Source: Chromatiales bacterium (GTDB lineage Bacteria > Pseudomonadota > Gammaproteobacteria > Steroidobacterales > GCA-2729495). From it: 64,000 bases of DNA. Under the pieces are notes generated by a model. The model ran no database searches, was not told the origin of the DNA, and saw only the letters and a list, made by a program, of their open reading frames with translations. The position numbers and the translations under genes were made by a program. The DNA lies in the NCBI GenBank assembly GCA_016789885.1, contig JAEUPZ010000024.1, positions 1-64,000 on the forward strand, in the 5' to 3' direction. The number at the start of each line of letters is the position of its first letter. Positions within the stretch are counted from its first letter, which is position 1. Shown one piece after another: positions 25,883 through 34,780 of this stretch.

Positions 25883-26857
25883 TTACGCCCCGGGATACAC
25901 CGCCACCCCCGCCAGGCACCGGTTCGGCGCCTTGCACCCCGTGTCGATGCGGCCCGTGACCTCGCCGGTCTCGACATCGAGGCGCACGATGGTGCCCTCC
26001 CAGATGTTGCTGACGATGCACTGCCGCCCGTCGGGGTAGACGTCGATGTCGGACCAGCCGTAGGTCTCGAGCGGGTAGCTGCGAATGACGTAACCGCGGT
26101 CGTCGAGCAGCTCCATGAAGTCACCACGGGTGACGAGGAGCCGCCCGTCCGGCAGGTATTTAACGGCGATGGCCCAGACGCGGTCGAAGACGTCGTCGCC
26201 GGGATACCGGACGAGGTCCGGCATCTGGCAGTCGTTGACGACGTCGTAGCGCATGATGCGCTTGCCGGTCTCGGTGGTGTAGGTGAGGAACCTGCCCGAC
26301 GGGTGCAGCGTCGAGTGCGTGACGCCCTTGAAGGCCGTCATCTCGGGCGCGGTCTCCGTGTGGAAGACCTTCTGCAGGCTCCAGTCGGGGCCGTACTGGT
26401 ACACGTAGCCGAAGCCCAGCACGCCCTCACCGGGAATCACGGGGAACTTCGTCGTGGTGCGCCGGGCGATCGCGTTGTCAGGCCGCTTGTCGGCCTTCAT
26501 GTGCTCGCCGAGGATGATCCGGCCGTCGGCGGCAAAGCTCGCGCTGCGGTAGACCCGCGGCAGGAAGCGGTCCGACAGCGGCAATTGGCGTGCCGTGCGC
26601 GGATCGACGTGGATCACGGCCAGGTCATTGAAGGCCCACAGCAGGCCCTGCCGGTCGACGGCGAGGCCGCCGACGAAGTGCCCGCCCCCTTCGGTCCACA
26701 GCACGCCCTTCGGCTGCAGGTCGGCGCCGTACTGCACGATGCGGCCGAGCCCCGCATGGTCGTCCGTCGGGTCGTTGAGCAGCGTGAGGCCGATGAAGAC
26801 GTCGCCGGGGGCGAAGGGCTTCAGGCTGTTGCCCGGGCTGTTGATGTCGATGGCCAT
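25883..26857 (-). CDS. Beta-propeller-like protein of unknown function
   Basis: 324 residues without a signal peptide. Repeated blade-like strands are visible: GRIVQYGADLQPKGVLWTEG, VDRQGLLWAFNDLAVIHVD, GRIILGEH, GFGYVYQYGPDW, LHPSGRFLTYTTE, YLPDGRLLVTRGDF, VYPDGRQCIVSNIWEG and RLDVETGEVTGRIDTG, pointing to a six- or seven-bladed propeller of the SMP-30/NHL kind. I do not recognise the exact family or any catalytic residues. It shares a divergent promoter region with the class II aldolase, which hints at a related substrate. It lies 53 nt upstream of cti. Confidence 0.75.
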   Translation of the reverse strand: MAIDINSPGNSLKPFAPGDVFIGLTLLNDPTDDHAGLGRIVQYGADLQPKGVLWTEGGGHFVGGLAVDRQGLLWAFNDLAVIHVDPRTARQLPLSDRFLPRVYRSASFAADGRIILGEHMKADKRPDNAIARRTTTKFPVIPGEGVLGFGYVYQYGPDWSLQKVFHTETAPEMTAFKGVTHSTLHPSGRFLTYTTETGKRIMRYDVVNDCQMPDLVRYPGDDVFDRVWAIAVKYLPDGRLLVTRGDFMELLDDRGYVIRSYPLETYGWSDIDVYPDGRQCIVSNIWEGTIVRLDVETGEVTGRIDTGCKAPNRCLAGVAVYPGA

Positions 26858-27067
26858 GGCAACTCCGTCGGTCCGGTGGGGCTGGCGACACCGAGTCTAA
26901 CCTCCGGTTCGCACCGGCAGCACTTCGACCGGTGTGGCGAATGGCTACACCCGCCAGCACGCCTCGTCACGCCTGTTCTCGCCCGCCGCGGCCCGGCCAT
27001 CGCACAGGGCAGGCAGGGCAAGAGCCGCCGCCCGGCCGGACGGGTCGAGGCTCGCACAGCAACGAAA

Positions 27068-27073
27068 TATACT
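27068..27073 (+). promoter_or_regulatory. -10-like box (TATACT) for the aldolase
   Basis: TATACT followed by GGCCGCC lies 27 nt before the ATG in the 243-nt divergent region, which otherwise shows no clear site. Confidence 0.5.
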
Positions 27074-27100
27074 GGCCGCCTGCAAGCCAGGGCACGCCCC

Positions 27101-27847
27101 ATGTTCCAGCCAGAAGACTTCGACCAGGACCTGGCCACCGCCCTCTGCCGCTACGCGGGCTTCGTGACCGCCCGGGGGTGGGTGCACAACACCCTGGGCA
27201 ACATCGCCGTCCGCGCCGCGCACCCCCACGACCCGCGGCACGGCGTGCTGTACACCAAGCACCTGGGCGTGTCCCTCGAGGAGATGACCACGGCCAACGT
27301 CGTGGTGACCGACATCCCGCGCGGCGCACTCCTGTTCGGCCGGACACCGCCGAGCATCGGCAACCAGATGAACCGGGAGGTCCTGCGCCACCGTCCCGAC
27401 ATCGCGGCCGTCCTGCACCTGCACGTCGACGCCACGATCGCGTGGTTCAGCGTCGTCCGCGAGCCGGTGTTCCGCTTCGTGTCCATCGACACGCCACTGG
27501 TGCTCGGCAGCGACGTCGTGGTCCTGCGGCCGGAGGTCAACGTCGAGGCCGACGCGGCGCTGGTCGGCAGCTTCATCGGCGCCACCAACGCCTTCATCAT
27601 GCCGAACCACGGCGTGACGACCCTCGGGCGCTCGCTGTCCGAGGCCTACCATCGGATGACGAGCCTCGTGGCGGAGATGGAGCGCGTGGTCCAGGCGCAC
27701 GTGCTGTCCGGCGCACTCGGGCAACCGGTTGCCCACGTCACCGACGACGAGAAGCGCCAGATCTTCGCCCAGGCCGATGCCACGATCTACGGCGCAAGCG
27801 CGGGCGCCGGCACCCGGCCGCTCAGGGTCGCAGACGCAGGTCGCTGA
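27101..27847 (+). CDS. Class II aldolase/adducin-family protein
   Basis: 248 residues. The family opening LCRYAGFVTARGWVHNTLGNIAVRA resembles the class II aldolase substrate-phosphate loop. Zinc-type histidines occur in VLHLHVDATIAW, and a third in FIMPNHGVTTLG. LYTKHLGVSLEEMTTANVVV matches the conserved ITPSGxxxxxLxxxDLVxxD region in position, although TPSG is replaced. The substrate is unknown. Its last 26 bases overlap the end of the GT-B-like gene on the other strand. Confidence 0.88.
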   Translation: MFQPEDFDQDLATALCRYAGFVTARGWVHNTLGNIAVRAAHPHDPRHGVLYTKHLGVSLEEMTTANVVVTDIPRGALLFGRTPPSIGNQMNREVLRHRPDIAAVLHLHVDATIAWFSVVREPVFRFVSIDTPLVLGSDVVVLRPEVNVEADAALVGSFIGATNAFIMPNHGVTTLGRSLSEAYHRMTSLVAEMERVVQAHVLSGALGQPVAHVTDDEKRQIFAQADATIYGASAGAGTRPLRVADAGR

Positions 27848-28979
27848 GCAGGTCGTCCACGACCTGGGCGATGCCGTCGCCGCCGAGCGACTGCAGGTAG
27901 CCGGCCTGGGCGGCGGCAACGGCCGCCGGATCGCCGTCGGCCATGCGGGCCAGTCCGCCGAGATAGGCGCTGCGGGCATCCGGCCGGACGGCCAGCTCGT
28001 CGATGGCACGGCGGATCAGCGGGTCCCGTTCGGGCTCGTCGAGTCGGTCAGCCAGCCAGTAGCGCTCGCCCATGTCTTCCCAGTGGAACGCGTGGTCCGC
28101 TGCCCGGTGGCGCCGCAGGCTGCGCAGGATGCACCACTGGCTGTAGTTCTGGGGCGGCAGGTAGCACACCGGCACCCCCATCCGGAAGCACTCGAGGCTC
28201 GTCGTCAGCCCCGGCGAGCTCAGCACCAGGGCGGAACCGGCGAAGGCCTCGAGCGCCGCCGAGTGGGGGAGCGTCGCAAGTTCGAAACCCTCGCCCAGCC
28301 CCTCGGCACGCACGACCTCCAGGCACTGGTCTCCGCCCAGCACGAGGATGCGGCCACGGTAGCGCGCCCCGAGGTCGCTGTGGCGCAGCCCGCCGAGCAC
28401 GAAGCGCCAGTACGCCGCATTGTCGGCCGCACTGGCGAAGGGTGACCGGCCGCCGCCGAGGTTGACCACGAGCCGCGTGCCGCCCCGCCACCGCGGCATC
28501 CCCGGCGGGAGCAGCGGGCCCGTGATGCGCACGTTCTCCGCGCGCCCCGGCACCGTGGCGACGCCGTCGAAGTCCTGCACCCAGTGGATGCGGGCGCCAC
28601 GGAACGCCGGTGGCAGCGTGGCCCGCATCCAGTAAAGGCTGTCGACGACGTACAGCGGACGGCCCAGGTCCGTGGCCACCACCGAGTACTCGCGGTCCAT
28701 GACCGACACCACGGCCGCAGCACCGGCAATGGCCTCGCGGGCGTCGGTGCTCCCGGGCCCGGCGTCCAGGACGCGGGCGAACAGCGGCGCACTCCGTGCC
28801 GCCAGTTCCAGCGTGATGCCCGTGCCGACGAAGACCAGCGGAAGACCTGTCGGCCGGAGCCGCCCGGCCAGCGCGAGCAGCTTCGAAACGGGCCCGTAGC
28901 CATAGGGCTGCGCGCACAGCACCAGGGGCCGGGGGGCCGTCGGTCGCCCGGGCCCGGCCAGGCCATCGGCGGGGGTCAT
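27822..28979 (-). CDS. GT-B-fold glycosyltransferase-like protein
   Basis: 385 residues with a two-domain GT-B look. The N-terminal half begins LVLCAQPYGYGPVSKLLALA and has LVFVGTGITLEL and DLGRPLYVVDSLYWM. The C-terminal half has RILVLGGDQCLEV, FAGSALVLSSPGLTTSLECF (donor-binding SPG loop) and GVPVCYLPPQNYSQWCIL. It resembles MurG/UGT-type and cytosylglucuronate-synthase-like proteins; donor and acceptor are unknown. Its ATG overlaps the puuA stop (ATGA), so it is the third gene of a puuD-puuA operon, an unexpected partner. Its 3' end overlaps the aldolase gene. Confidence 0.72.
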   Translation of the reverse strand: MTPADGLAGPGRPTAPRPLVLCAQPYGYGPVSKLLALAGRLRPTGLPLVFVGTGITLELAARSAPLFARVLDAGPGSTDAREAIAGAAAVVSVMDREYSVVATDLGRPLYVVDSLYWMRATLPPAFRGARIHWVQDFDGVATVPGRAENVRITGPLLPPGMPRWRGGTRLVVNLGGGRSPFASAADNAAYWRFVLGGLRHSDLGARYRGRILVLGGDQCLEVVRAEGLGEGFELATLPHSAALEAFAGSALVLSSPGLTTSLECFRMGVPVCYLPPQNYSQWCILRSLRRHRAADHAFHWEDMGERYWLADRLDEPERDPLIRRAIDELAVRPDARSAYLGGLARMADGDPAAVAAAQAGYLQSLGGDGIAQVVDDLLSDLRLRP

Positions 28980-30355
28980 ACGCTCAGCAGCAGGTACTCC
29001 CGCTCCCAGGGGCTGATGACCTCGAAGAACGCCTGGTGCTCCTGCCGCTTCATGGCCGCGTAGATGCGCACGAAGCGGTCGCCGAGCAGGGGCCGCAGCG
29101 CGCTGCTCTCCTCGAGGGCCGCGATGGCCTCGGACAGGCCGCCCGGCAGCTCGAAGGGGCGCTTGTAGGCGTTGCCCGCCTCGGCGGGACCGGGCGACAG
29201 CTGACCCGTGATGCCGAGGTAGCCGCAGGCCAGCGAGGCGGCGATGGCGAGGTAGGGATTCACGTCGGCGCCGGCAAGGCGGTTCTCGATGCGGCGGTTG
29301 TCGGCGTCGGACTGCGGCACGCGCAGGCCCACGGTGCGGTTGTCGTAGCCCCATTGCAGGTTGATGGGCGCCGACAGGTAGCGCGTGAACCGCCGGTAGG
29401 AGTTCACGTAGGGCGCGCAGAACAGCGTCGCGTCGGCGAGGTGGCGCTGCAGGCCGCCGATGAACCAGTGGAACAGTTCGGTCTCGCTGCCGTCGCGCCC
29501 CGAGAACGCATTGCTGCCATCGTCGGCCCGCCGCAGGCTCATGTGCCAGTGCATGGCGCTGCCGGGCTCGTGCTCCATGGGCTTGGCCATGAAGGTCGCG
29601 TAGATGTCGTGGCGCATGGCCGCCTCGCGCACCGTCCGCTTCAGCAGGAACATCTGGTCGGCGAGGGAAACCGGGTCGCCATGCCGGAAGTTCAGCTCCA
29701 GCTGGGCGGTGCCCGCCTCGTGGGCCAGGTTGTCGACGTCGAGATCCTGGGTTTCGCAGTAGTCGTAGATGTCCTCGATGAACGACTCGAACTCGTCGAC
29801 GGCGTCCATGCTGTAGGGCTGGCGGATCGTCTCCTTGCGCCCCGAGCGGCCGATCGGCGGCTCGAGGGGATAGTCAGGATCGGTATTGCGCTTGACCAGG
29901 TAGAACTCGATCTCGGGCGCCACCACCGGCACCAGCCCCAGCCCGTGGTAGAGCGCCACGATCCGGCGCAGCACCTCGCGGGGCGCGATGTCCACCGGCG
30001 AGCCGTCGGGCTCGAAGCAGTCGTGGATGACGCAGGCCGTGGGCTCCTCGCCCCAGGGCACGACCCGCAGCGTGGCGAGGTCGGGCTTCGCGACCATGTC
30101 CCGGTCGGCGGGATTGACGATGCTCTCGTCTAGCCAGTCGTCGATGTACTCGCCGGTCACCGACTGGATGAACACCGACTCGGGCAGCCGCATGACTCCC
30201 TCGGCCGAGAACTTCTTCGCCGGCATGTACTTGCCGCGGGCGACGCCCGCCATGTCGGGCACGATGGCCTCGACCTCGTCGATCTGGTTGTCGATGAGCC
30301 ACTGGCGCAGCTCGTCGGGGGCCATGGCAGCGTTGCGTGGGGTTTCTGCGGTCAT
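28976..30355 (-). CDS. puuA: Gamma-glutamylputrescine synthetase (glutamine-synthetase family)
   Basis: 459 residues. The GS-like core is complete: VEAIVPDMAGVARGKYM (PuuA/GlnT-type N-terminus), APEIEFYLV, AGTAQLELNF, EPGSAMHWHMSL, SYRRFTRYLSAP and SDADNRRIENRLAGADVNPY. In the Puu pathway it ligates glutamate to putrescine using ATP. The ATG overlapping the puuD stop is preferred; an internal ATG 30 bases on is also possible. The identification as PuuA rather than another GS-like ligase rests largely on the adjacent puuD and the pot operon. Confidence 0.9.
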   Translation of the reverse strand: MTAETPRNAAMAPDELRQWLIDNQIDEVEAIVPDMAGVARGKYMPAKKFSAEGVMRLPESVFIQSVTGEYIDDWLDESIVNPADRDMVAKPDLATLRVVPWGEEPTACVIHDCFEPDGSPVDIAPREVLRRIVALYHGLGLVPVVAPEIEFYLVKRNTDPDYPLEPPIGRSGRKETIRQPYSMDAVDEFESFIEDIYDYCETQDLDVDNLAHEAGTAQLELNFRHGDPVSLADQMFLLKRTVREAAMRHDIYATFMAKPMEHEPGSAMHWHMSLRRADDGSNAFSGRDGSETELFHWFIGGLQRHLADATLFCAPYVNSYRRFTRYLSAPINLQWGYDNRTVGLRVPQSDADNRRIENRLAGADVNPYLAIAASLACGYLGITGQLSPGPAEAGNAYKRPFELPGGLSEAIAALEESSALRPLLGDRFVRIYAAMKRQEHQAFFEVISPWEREYLLLSV

Positions 30356-31101
30356 CGGCGGTAACTCCGGCAGGCGTCGCCAAAGGCCCGGAAGATGGCC
30401 AGCGACACGGGGTTCTCGAGCACCTTCCACTCGGGGTGCCACTGCAGGCCCAGCGCGAAGCCCGGGGCATCGGCGGCCACGATGGCCTCGACGAGCCCGT
30501 CGTGCGCGGTGGCCTCGGCGCGCAGCCCGGGCCCGAGCCGTTCGATGCCCTGGGAGTGCAGCGAGTTGACGGTGGCGCAGCTGCGCCCGGTGAGCCGGGC
30601 CAGCAGTCCGCCGGGCGTGAACACGACTTCGTGGGCGGGGCCGTACTGCACGTCGAGCGCAGCGGCCTTGTCCTCGCGATGGTCCGCCAGGCCCGGCGCC
30701 TCGTGCACGGCCTGGTGCAGCGTGCCGCCGAAGGCCACGTTCATCTCCTGGAAGCCGCGGCAGATGGCGAGCACCGGCAGGCCCGCGCCCACGGCCGCCG
30801 GAATCAGCCGCAGCGCGGGCTCGTCGCGGTGCGGGTCGTGCAGGGTCCCGGGGGCGCTTGGCGGACCGCCGTAGCGGCGCGGCTCGACGTTCGAGGGGCT
30901 GCCGGTCAGCAGCAGGCCATCGACGGTGGCGAGGATCTCCAGCACGTCGAGCCGGTCGGCCAGCGCCGGGATGCCCACGGGGAAGCCACCGGCCCCCTCG
31001 GCAATGGCCGTGAGGTACTTCTCGCCCTGCACGTGGAACGGGTGGGCGCCCAGCATCCGCCGGTCGGAGATCACGCCCACCACTGGTCGGGGCCGTCGCA
31101 T
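30352..31101 (-). CDS. puuD: Gamma-glutamyl-gamma-aminobutyrate hydrolase (class I glutamine amidotransferase fold)
   Basis: 249 residues. The catalytic Cys114 lies in LAICRGFQEMN, with the oxyanion segment LLTGSPSNVEPRRYGG upstream and the catalytic His in LGLQWHPEWK. These match the PuuD/peptidase C26 pattern. It releases GABA from gamma-glutamyl-GABA in the last specific step of the Puu pathway. The ribosome-binding site is weak. It is the first gene of the operon and diverges from an MFS transporter gene. Confidence 0.92.
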   Translation of the reverse strand: MRRPRPVVGVISDRRMLGAHPFHVQGEKYLTAIAEGAGGFPVGIPALADRLDVLEILATVDGLLLTGSPSNVEPRRYGGPPSAPGTLHDPHRDEPALRLIPAAVGAGLPVLAICRGFQEMNVAFGGTLHQAVHEAPGLADHREDKAAALDVQYGPAHEVVFTPGGLLARLTGRSCATVNSLHSQGIERLGPGLRAEATAHDGLVEAIVAADAPGFALGLQWHPEWKVLENPVSLAIFRAFGDACRSYRR

Positions 31102-31312
31102 GGGGCCAGCCTGCCAGAGGCCCGGCCGGCCCGCCATGACGACCATCGCGGGGTACCCCGGGGTCCTGTGCAGACAACCGGTTGCCCGGCCTCCCCGTCC
31201 GCGCCGGCAGTGGAAATTGACTTGCCCCCGGGGTGCCCGCAGCATGCCACGTCCCCGACCGGCCGCCCCCGCGACCGGCCCCACGGGACCCGCCCCTGTT
31301 GGAGACCACCGC

Positions 31313-32716
31313 GTGAGCGATTCCGGACTGCCCGCCGCTGCCAGCCCATCGGCCACCGCCATCGGACCCGGGGCCACCGCGCCGCTGGCCCGGATCGGCT
31401 TCCTCGAGTTCGCGCCCGGCATCTCCAGGGTCAACGGGTGGACCTTCCTGTACGTGAATTTCATGATCATGCCGATCGTGAGCTTCCTGAGCTTCTCCCA
31501 GGGCTATGTGCTCAAGGAGATGGTCGCCGCCGACCCGGCCGAGATCGGCCGCACGACGAGCTACCTCGTCACCATGCAGGAGATCGTGGCGCTCTGCCTC
31601 GTCGGCTACGCGGCGGCGCTCTCCGACCGCTTCGGGCGGCGGCCGGTCTACGCGTTCGGCGTGCTGATCGCCGGCCTCGGCTTCGCGCTGTACGGCGCGG
31701 CGGCGTCGGTCACCGAACTCTATGTCTACCGGTTCATCTACGCGGTGGGCATCAGCTTCGCGGGGGTCATGATCGCCGTGACCGCGGCCGACTACCCGTC
31801 CGAGAGATCGCGCGGCAAGCTCGCCGGGATCAGCGGTTTCCTCAACGGGCTGGGCGTGGCGCTGGGGTTCTTCGCCTTCAGCCGCCTGCCGAGCGTCTTC
31901 CAGGGCCTCGGGTACTCGAACGCCGAGGCCGGCAAGTTCATGCTCTGGGCCCTGGCGGGACTGGCGGTCACGACGGCGGTCATCATGCACTTCGGGCTCG
32001 CCGGCGGTACGCCCACCGGAAGCCGGCAACGCCTCAGCCTGCTCGAAACGCTGCGCATCGGCCTGCGCCAGGGCAGCAGCAACCCGCGGCTCGTGCTCTG
32101 CTACGCGGGCGCCTTCGTCTCCCGCGCCGACCTCACGCTGATCGCCACCTTCGTGTCGCTGTGGCTCCAGGAAGTGGCGCGCGGCGAGGGGCTCGACGGG
32201 CCGGCTGCCCTGCTCCGGGCGGGTCTCATGACCGCCCTCATCCAGTTCGTATCGCTGCTGTGGGCCCCGATTGCGGGCATCCTGCTCGACCGCTTCCACC
32301 GGCTGGCCTGCGTGGTGGGCTCGCTGCTGCTGGCCGGCATCGGCTACACGCTGTTCGGCCTGCAGGCGGACCCGTTCACACCGCTCGGCTACGTCGCCGC
32401 CGCGCTGGTCGGCGTGGGCCAGATGAGCTGCATCCTGTCCAGCACGGCCCTCATCGGCCAGGAGTCGCCGATCAACGCCCGCGGGCCGGTCATCGGTTTC
32501 GCAAGCCTTGCCGGCAACATCGGCATCCTCGCGACCACCTTCATCGGGGGCTTCCTGTTCGACCGGGTGGCGATCTCGGCGCCCATCGTGCTGACCGGGG
32601 TCGCCAACCTGCTCGTGTTCGCCCTGGCGCTGCGGATCTGGCTGAAGGATGGCCGGCCGACCCGCTTCGACCCGGCCGAAGCCCGGTCGGGCACCACGCT
32701 CGACTTCGGCCACTGA
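31313..32716 (+). CDS. MFS transporter
   Basis: 467 residues, 12 predicted helices with an extra 40-residue Ala/Ser-rich N-terminus. Motif A reads SDRFGRRPVYAFG between helices 2 and 3. A second half-motif occurs as GILLDRFHRL. GTG start 9 nt after GGAG. The substrate is not readable from sequence. The divergent position next to puuD makes an amine or amino acid plausible, but this is inference. Confidence 0.88.
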   Translation: MSDSGLPAAASPSATAIGPGATAPLARIGFLEFAPGISRVNGWTFLYVNFMIMPIVSFLSFSQGYVLKEMVAADPAEIGRTTSYLVTMQEIVALCLVGYAAALSDRFGRRPVYAFGVLIAGLGFALYGAAASVTELYVYRFIYAVGISFAGVMIAVTAADYPSERSRGKLAGISGFLNGLGVALGFFAFSRLPSVFQGLGYSNAEAGKFMLWALAGLAVTTAVIMHFGLAGGTPTGSRQRLSLLETLRIGLRQGSSNPRLVLCYAGAFVSRADLTLIATFVSLWLQEVARGEGLDGPAALLRAGLMTALIQFVSLLWAPIAGILLDRFHRLACVVGSLLLAGIGYTLFGLQADPFTPLGYVAAALVGVGQMSCILSSTALIGQESPINARGPVIGFASLAGNIGILATTFIGGFLFDRVAISAPIVLTGVANLLVFALALRIWLKDGRPTRFDPAEARSGTTLDFGH

Positions 32717-32838
32717 GGCCCCCCCGGGGGCCCGTCGGGGCCCCTGGTCGCGTGCTAGGCTTGGCCGCGTGAGGAAGCGGCGCGTTCGCGCCGCCGCCGC
32801 CGCCGCCCCGTCCAAACCGCCCGCAGAGGAGACGAGCC

Positions 32839-33141
32839 ATGGTGCACACCGCCACCGACAAGGCGACCCACGCCGCCCACGAGACCATCGACCGCGTCGG
32901 CGAGAAGGCCGCCCGGGTCGAAGAGCAGCTGCGCGATTCCGCCGCGCAGGCTGCAGAGCGCGCCCGCGAGGCCCGCGAGCAGGCCGCCGAGCGGGCCCGC
33001 GAGGTCCGCGACCAGGCGAGCGAGCAGCTGAAGGCCGGCGTCGATTCGCTGACCCACTACATCCAGAAGAACCCGGTGCAGGCGGCCGCCATCGCCTTCG
33101 CCGCCGGCATCGTCGTCAGCTCACTGCTGCGCCGGAACTGA
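32839..33141 (+). CDS. DUF883 (YqjD/ElaB-like) membrane-anchored protein
   Basis: 100 residues. Residues about 10-75 form a long amphipathic helix with heptad repeats (AAERAREAREQAAERARE), followed by HYIQKNPVQAAAIAFAAGIVVSSLLRRN, the C-terminal membrane anchor with the family's NP motif. Relatives bind ribosomes at the inner membrane in stationary phase. Good AGGAG-type site (GAGGAGACGAG) before the ATG. It is the first gene of a three-gene YqjD/E/K-like operon. Confidence 0.93.
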   Translation: MVHTATDKATHAAHETIDRVGEKAARVEEQLRDSAAQAAERAREAREQAAERAREVRDQASEQLKAGVDSLTHYIQKNPVQAAAIAFAAGIVVSSLLRRN

Positions 33142-33149
33142 GTACGGCC

Positions 33150-33551
33150 ATGGATGCCGTGCCGCCGGGCAGCCCGGGGCCGGACGACGCCGGGGCCGCC
33201 GCCGAAGGCATCGGCGCGGCGGCCTCGGACCTGTGGCGGGCCACGCGTGACCGTCTCGGCAGCACCGTCGAGCTGGCGGCCGCCGAGGCTGAGCTGGCCG
33301 CCCGGGCCGGCGTCGGCATCCTGATCCTGGCGGTGCTGGCCATCGTCGCCATCCTCACCGGCTGGGTATTCGTCGTGGTCGCAGCGGCGGCGCTGGCCGT
33401 GGCGGCCGGCCTGTCGTGGCCGGTCATCGCCGCCGGCATCGCCCTCGCGCACTTCGTCATCGCGGCCCTGCTGCTGCGGACCGCCGCGGGCTGGAGCCGC
33501 CACCTGACGTTGCCGGCCCTGCGCGCCGCCCTGCGCGGGCAGGGCGGCTGA
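33150..33551 (+). CDS. Phage-holin-superfamily / YqjE-like membrane protein
   Basis: 133 residues. The N-terminal amphipathic helix (LWRATRDRLGSTVELAAAEAELAARAG) is followed by two membrane helices, GILILAVLAIVAILTGWVFVVVAAAAL and WPVIAAGIALAHFVIAALLL. This is the YqjE (DUF1469) layout. It lies 8 nt after the DUF883 gene. The function in the membrane is unknown. Confidence 0.88.
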   Translation: MDAVPPGSPGPDDAGAAAEGIGAAASDLWRATRDRLGSTVELAAAEAELAARAGVGILILAVLAIVAILTGWVFVVVAAAALAVAAGLSWPVIAAGIALAHFVIAALLLRTAAGWSRHLTLPALRAALRGQGG

Positions 33552-33559
33552 GGCGGCCG

Positions 33560-33889
33560 GTGTTCGGCGCCCAGCAACGACGGGTCGCCGCGCTGGCCGC
33601 CGCCGTCGAGCGGGACCGCACCGCGTGGCACGCGGCCCGGGGTGCCCTGCGTGACCGCACGCTGCAGGCCGTCGGCAGTCCCCAGGGACTGGCCATCGCC
33701 TTCCTCGCGGGCCTCGCCGCCGGCCCCGCGGCGCGCGGCATCGGCCGTGGCCTGCGGAGCGTCAACGGCTTCGGGATGACGCTGGCGACCTTCGGGCTCA
33801 GCCCACGCGACCTCGTGGCCGGGATCCGCGCGGCGCGCCGGTTCATGGCGGCAGCATCCCCGCAGGCACCACCGGACGGCGCCGGCTGA
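33560..33889 (+). CDS. YqjK-like small protein
   Basis: 109 residues from a GTG start, 8 nt after the YqjE-like gene. The N-terminal helix is basic (QQRRVAALAAAVERDRTAWHA). A hydrophobic segment GLAIAFLAGLAAGPAA follows and the C-terminus is Ala-rich. Position and layout match YqjK of the yqjDEK operon, but sequence identity to that family cannot be confirmed by eye. Confidence 0.7.
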   Translation: MFGAQQRRVAALAAAVERDRTAWHAARGALRDRTLQAVGSPQGLAIAFLAGLAAGPAARGIGRGLRSVNGFGMTLATFGLSPRDLVAGIRAARRFMAAASPQAPPDGAG

Positions 33890-33918
33890 ACGGGCACCCG
33901 GACTCCGGGCCTGCCCGC

Positions 33919-34752
33919 ATGACCCACACCCGGATGGCTGCACGGCCGTATCACGATCGAGTCGTCTGGATCACCGGGGCGTCGTCCGGCGTCGGCGAAG
34001 GCCTCGCCCACGCCTTCGCCGGGGCAGGCGCCCGCGTCGTGCTGTCCGCGCGCCGCGGCGACGAGCTCGAGCGCGTGCGCAGCGCGCTTCCCGGCGACGG
34101 CCACGTCGTCGTGCCGATGGACGTCAGCCGGGCCGACGCCGTGCCGGCCCTGGTCGCCGACGTCCGGCAGCGCTGCGGCCGCATCGACGTCCTGGTGTGC
34201 AACGCCGGCGTGTCCCAGCGGGGCCGCTTCGCCGAAACCACCCTCGACGTCTTCCGGCGCATCATCGAGGTCAACCTGCTGGGCGTCGCCGCCCACATCC
34301 ACGCGGTCCTGCCCGTACTGCGCGAGCAGGGCGGCGGGCATGTGGTCGTCACGTCGAGCGTCGCCGGCAAGTTCGGCATCCCCGGCCGGAGCGCCTACTG
34401 CGCGTCGAAGCACGCCGTGCACGGACTCTGCGACGCACTGCGGGCCGAGCACGCCCACGAGAACATCCGGGTCTCGACGCTGGTCATCGCCGCGGTGAAA
34501 TCGAACGTCAACGCAAACGCGTACACGGCCGACGGCGGCCAGGTCGGCACCGGCGGCCGCTGGAGCTACAGCGGCGGCATGGAAGCGAAGGTCGCGGGAC
34601 GAAAGATCGTGGCTGCCCTGGCCCGTGGCCAGGAAGAGATCAACGTGGTCCCCAACCGGCGCGCCGCCCTGCCGCTGTGGCAGCAGCGCCTGTGGCCGCG
34701 GCTCGTCTACCGGCGCATGGCGAAGCTCGCCCGCAGCAAGTGGTGGGCGTGA
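33919..34752 (+). CDS. Short-chain dehydrogenase/reductase
   Basis: 277 residues, classical SDR. The cofactor motif TGASSGVGEG lies at about 19-28, VLVCNAGVSQRG carries the NAG motif, VVVTSSVAGKFG provides the catalytic Ser, and YCASKHAVHG carries Tyr and Lys. An Arg in LSARRGDEL after beta-2 suggests NADP preference. The C-terminus is basic (RMAKLARSKWWA), perhaps membrane-associated as in the DHRS7-like group. It is 29 nt after the YqjK-like gene. Confidence 0.92.
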   Translation: MTHTRMAARPYHDRVVWITGASSGVGEGLAHAFAGAGARVVLSARRGDELERVRSALPGDGHVVVPMDVSRADAVPALVADVRQRCGRIDVLVCNAGVSQRGRFAETTLDVFRRIIEVNLLGVAAHIHAVLPVLREQGGGHVVVTSSVAGKFGIPGRSAYCASKHAVHGLCDALRAEHAHENIRVSTLVIAAVKSNVNANAYTADGGQVGTGGRWSYSGGMEAKVAGRKIVAALARGQEEINVVPNRRAALPLWQQRLWPRLVYRRMAKLARSKWWA

Positions 34753-34780
34753 CAGGCGCGCAGGCATGGAGAGGGGACGT

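Noticed and set aside
32786..32812. GCC-type microsatellite upstream of the DUF883 gene
   Set aside because: Short run of GCC units in very GC-rich sequence; not clearly longer than expected by chance and no sign of phase-variation function.
28976..32815. A 1279-codon open frame on the minus strand covering puuA, puuD and an MFS gene
   Set aside because: Only the puuA part is protein-like. The rest is the Arg/Ala/Gly/Pro-rich translation typical of antisense or shifted frames in 70% GC DNA, and it runs through two well-supported genes.
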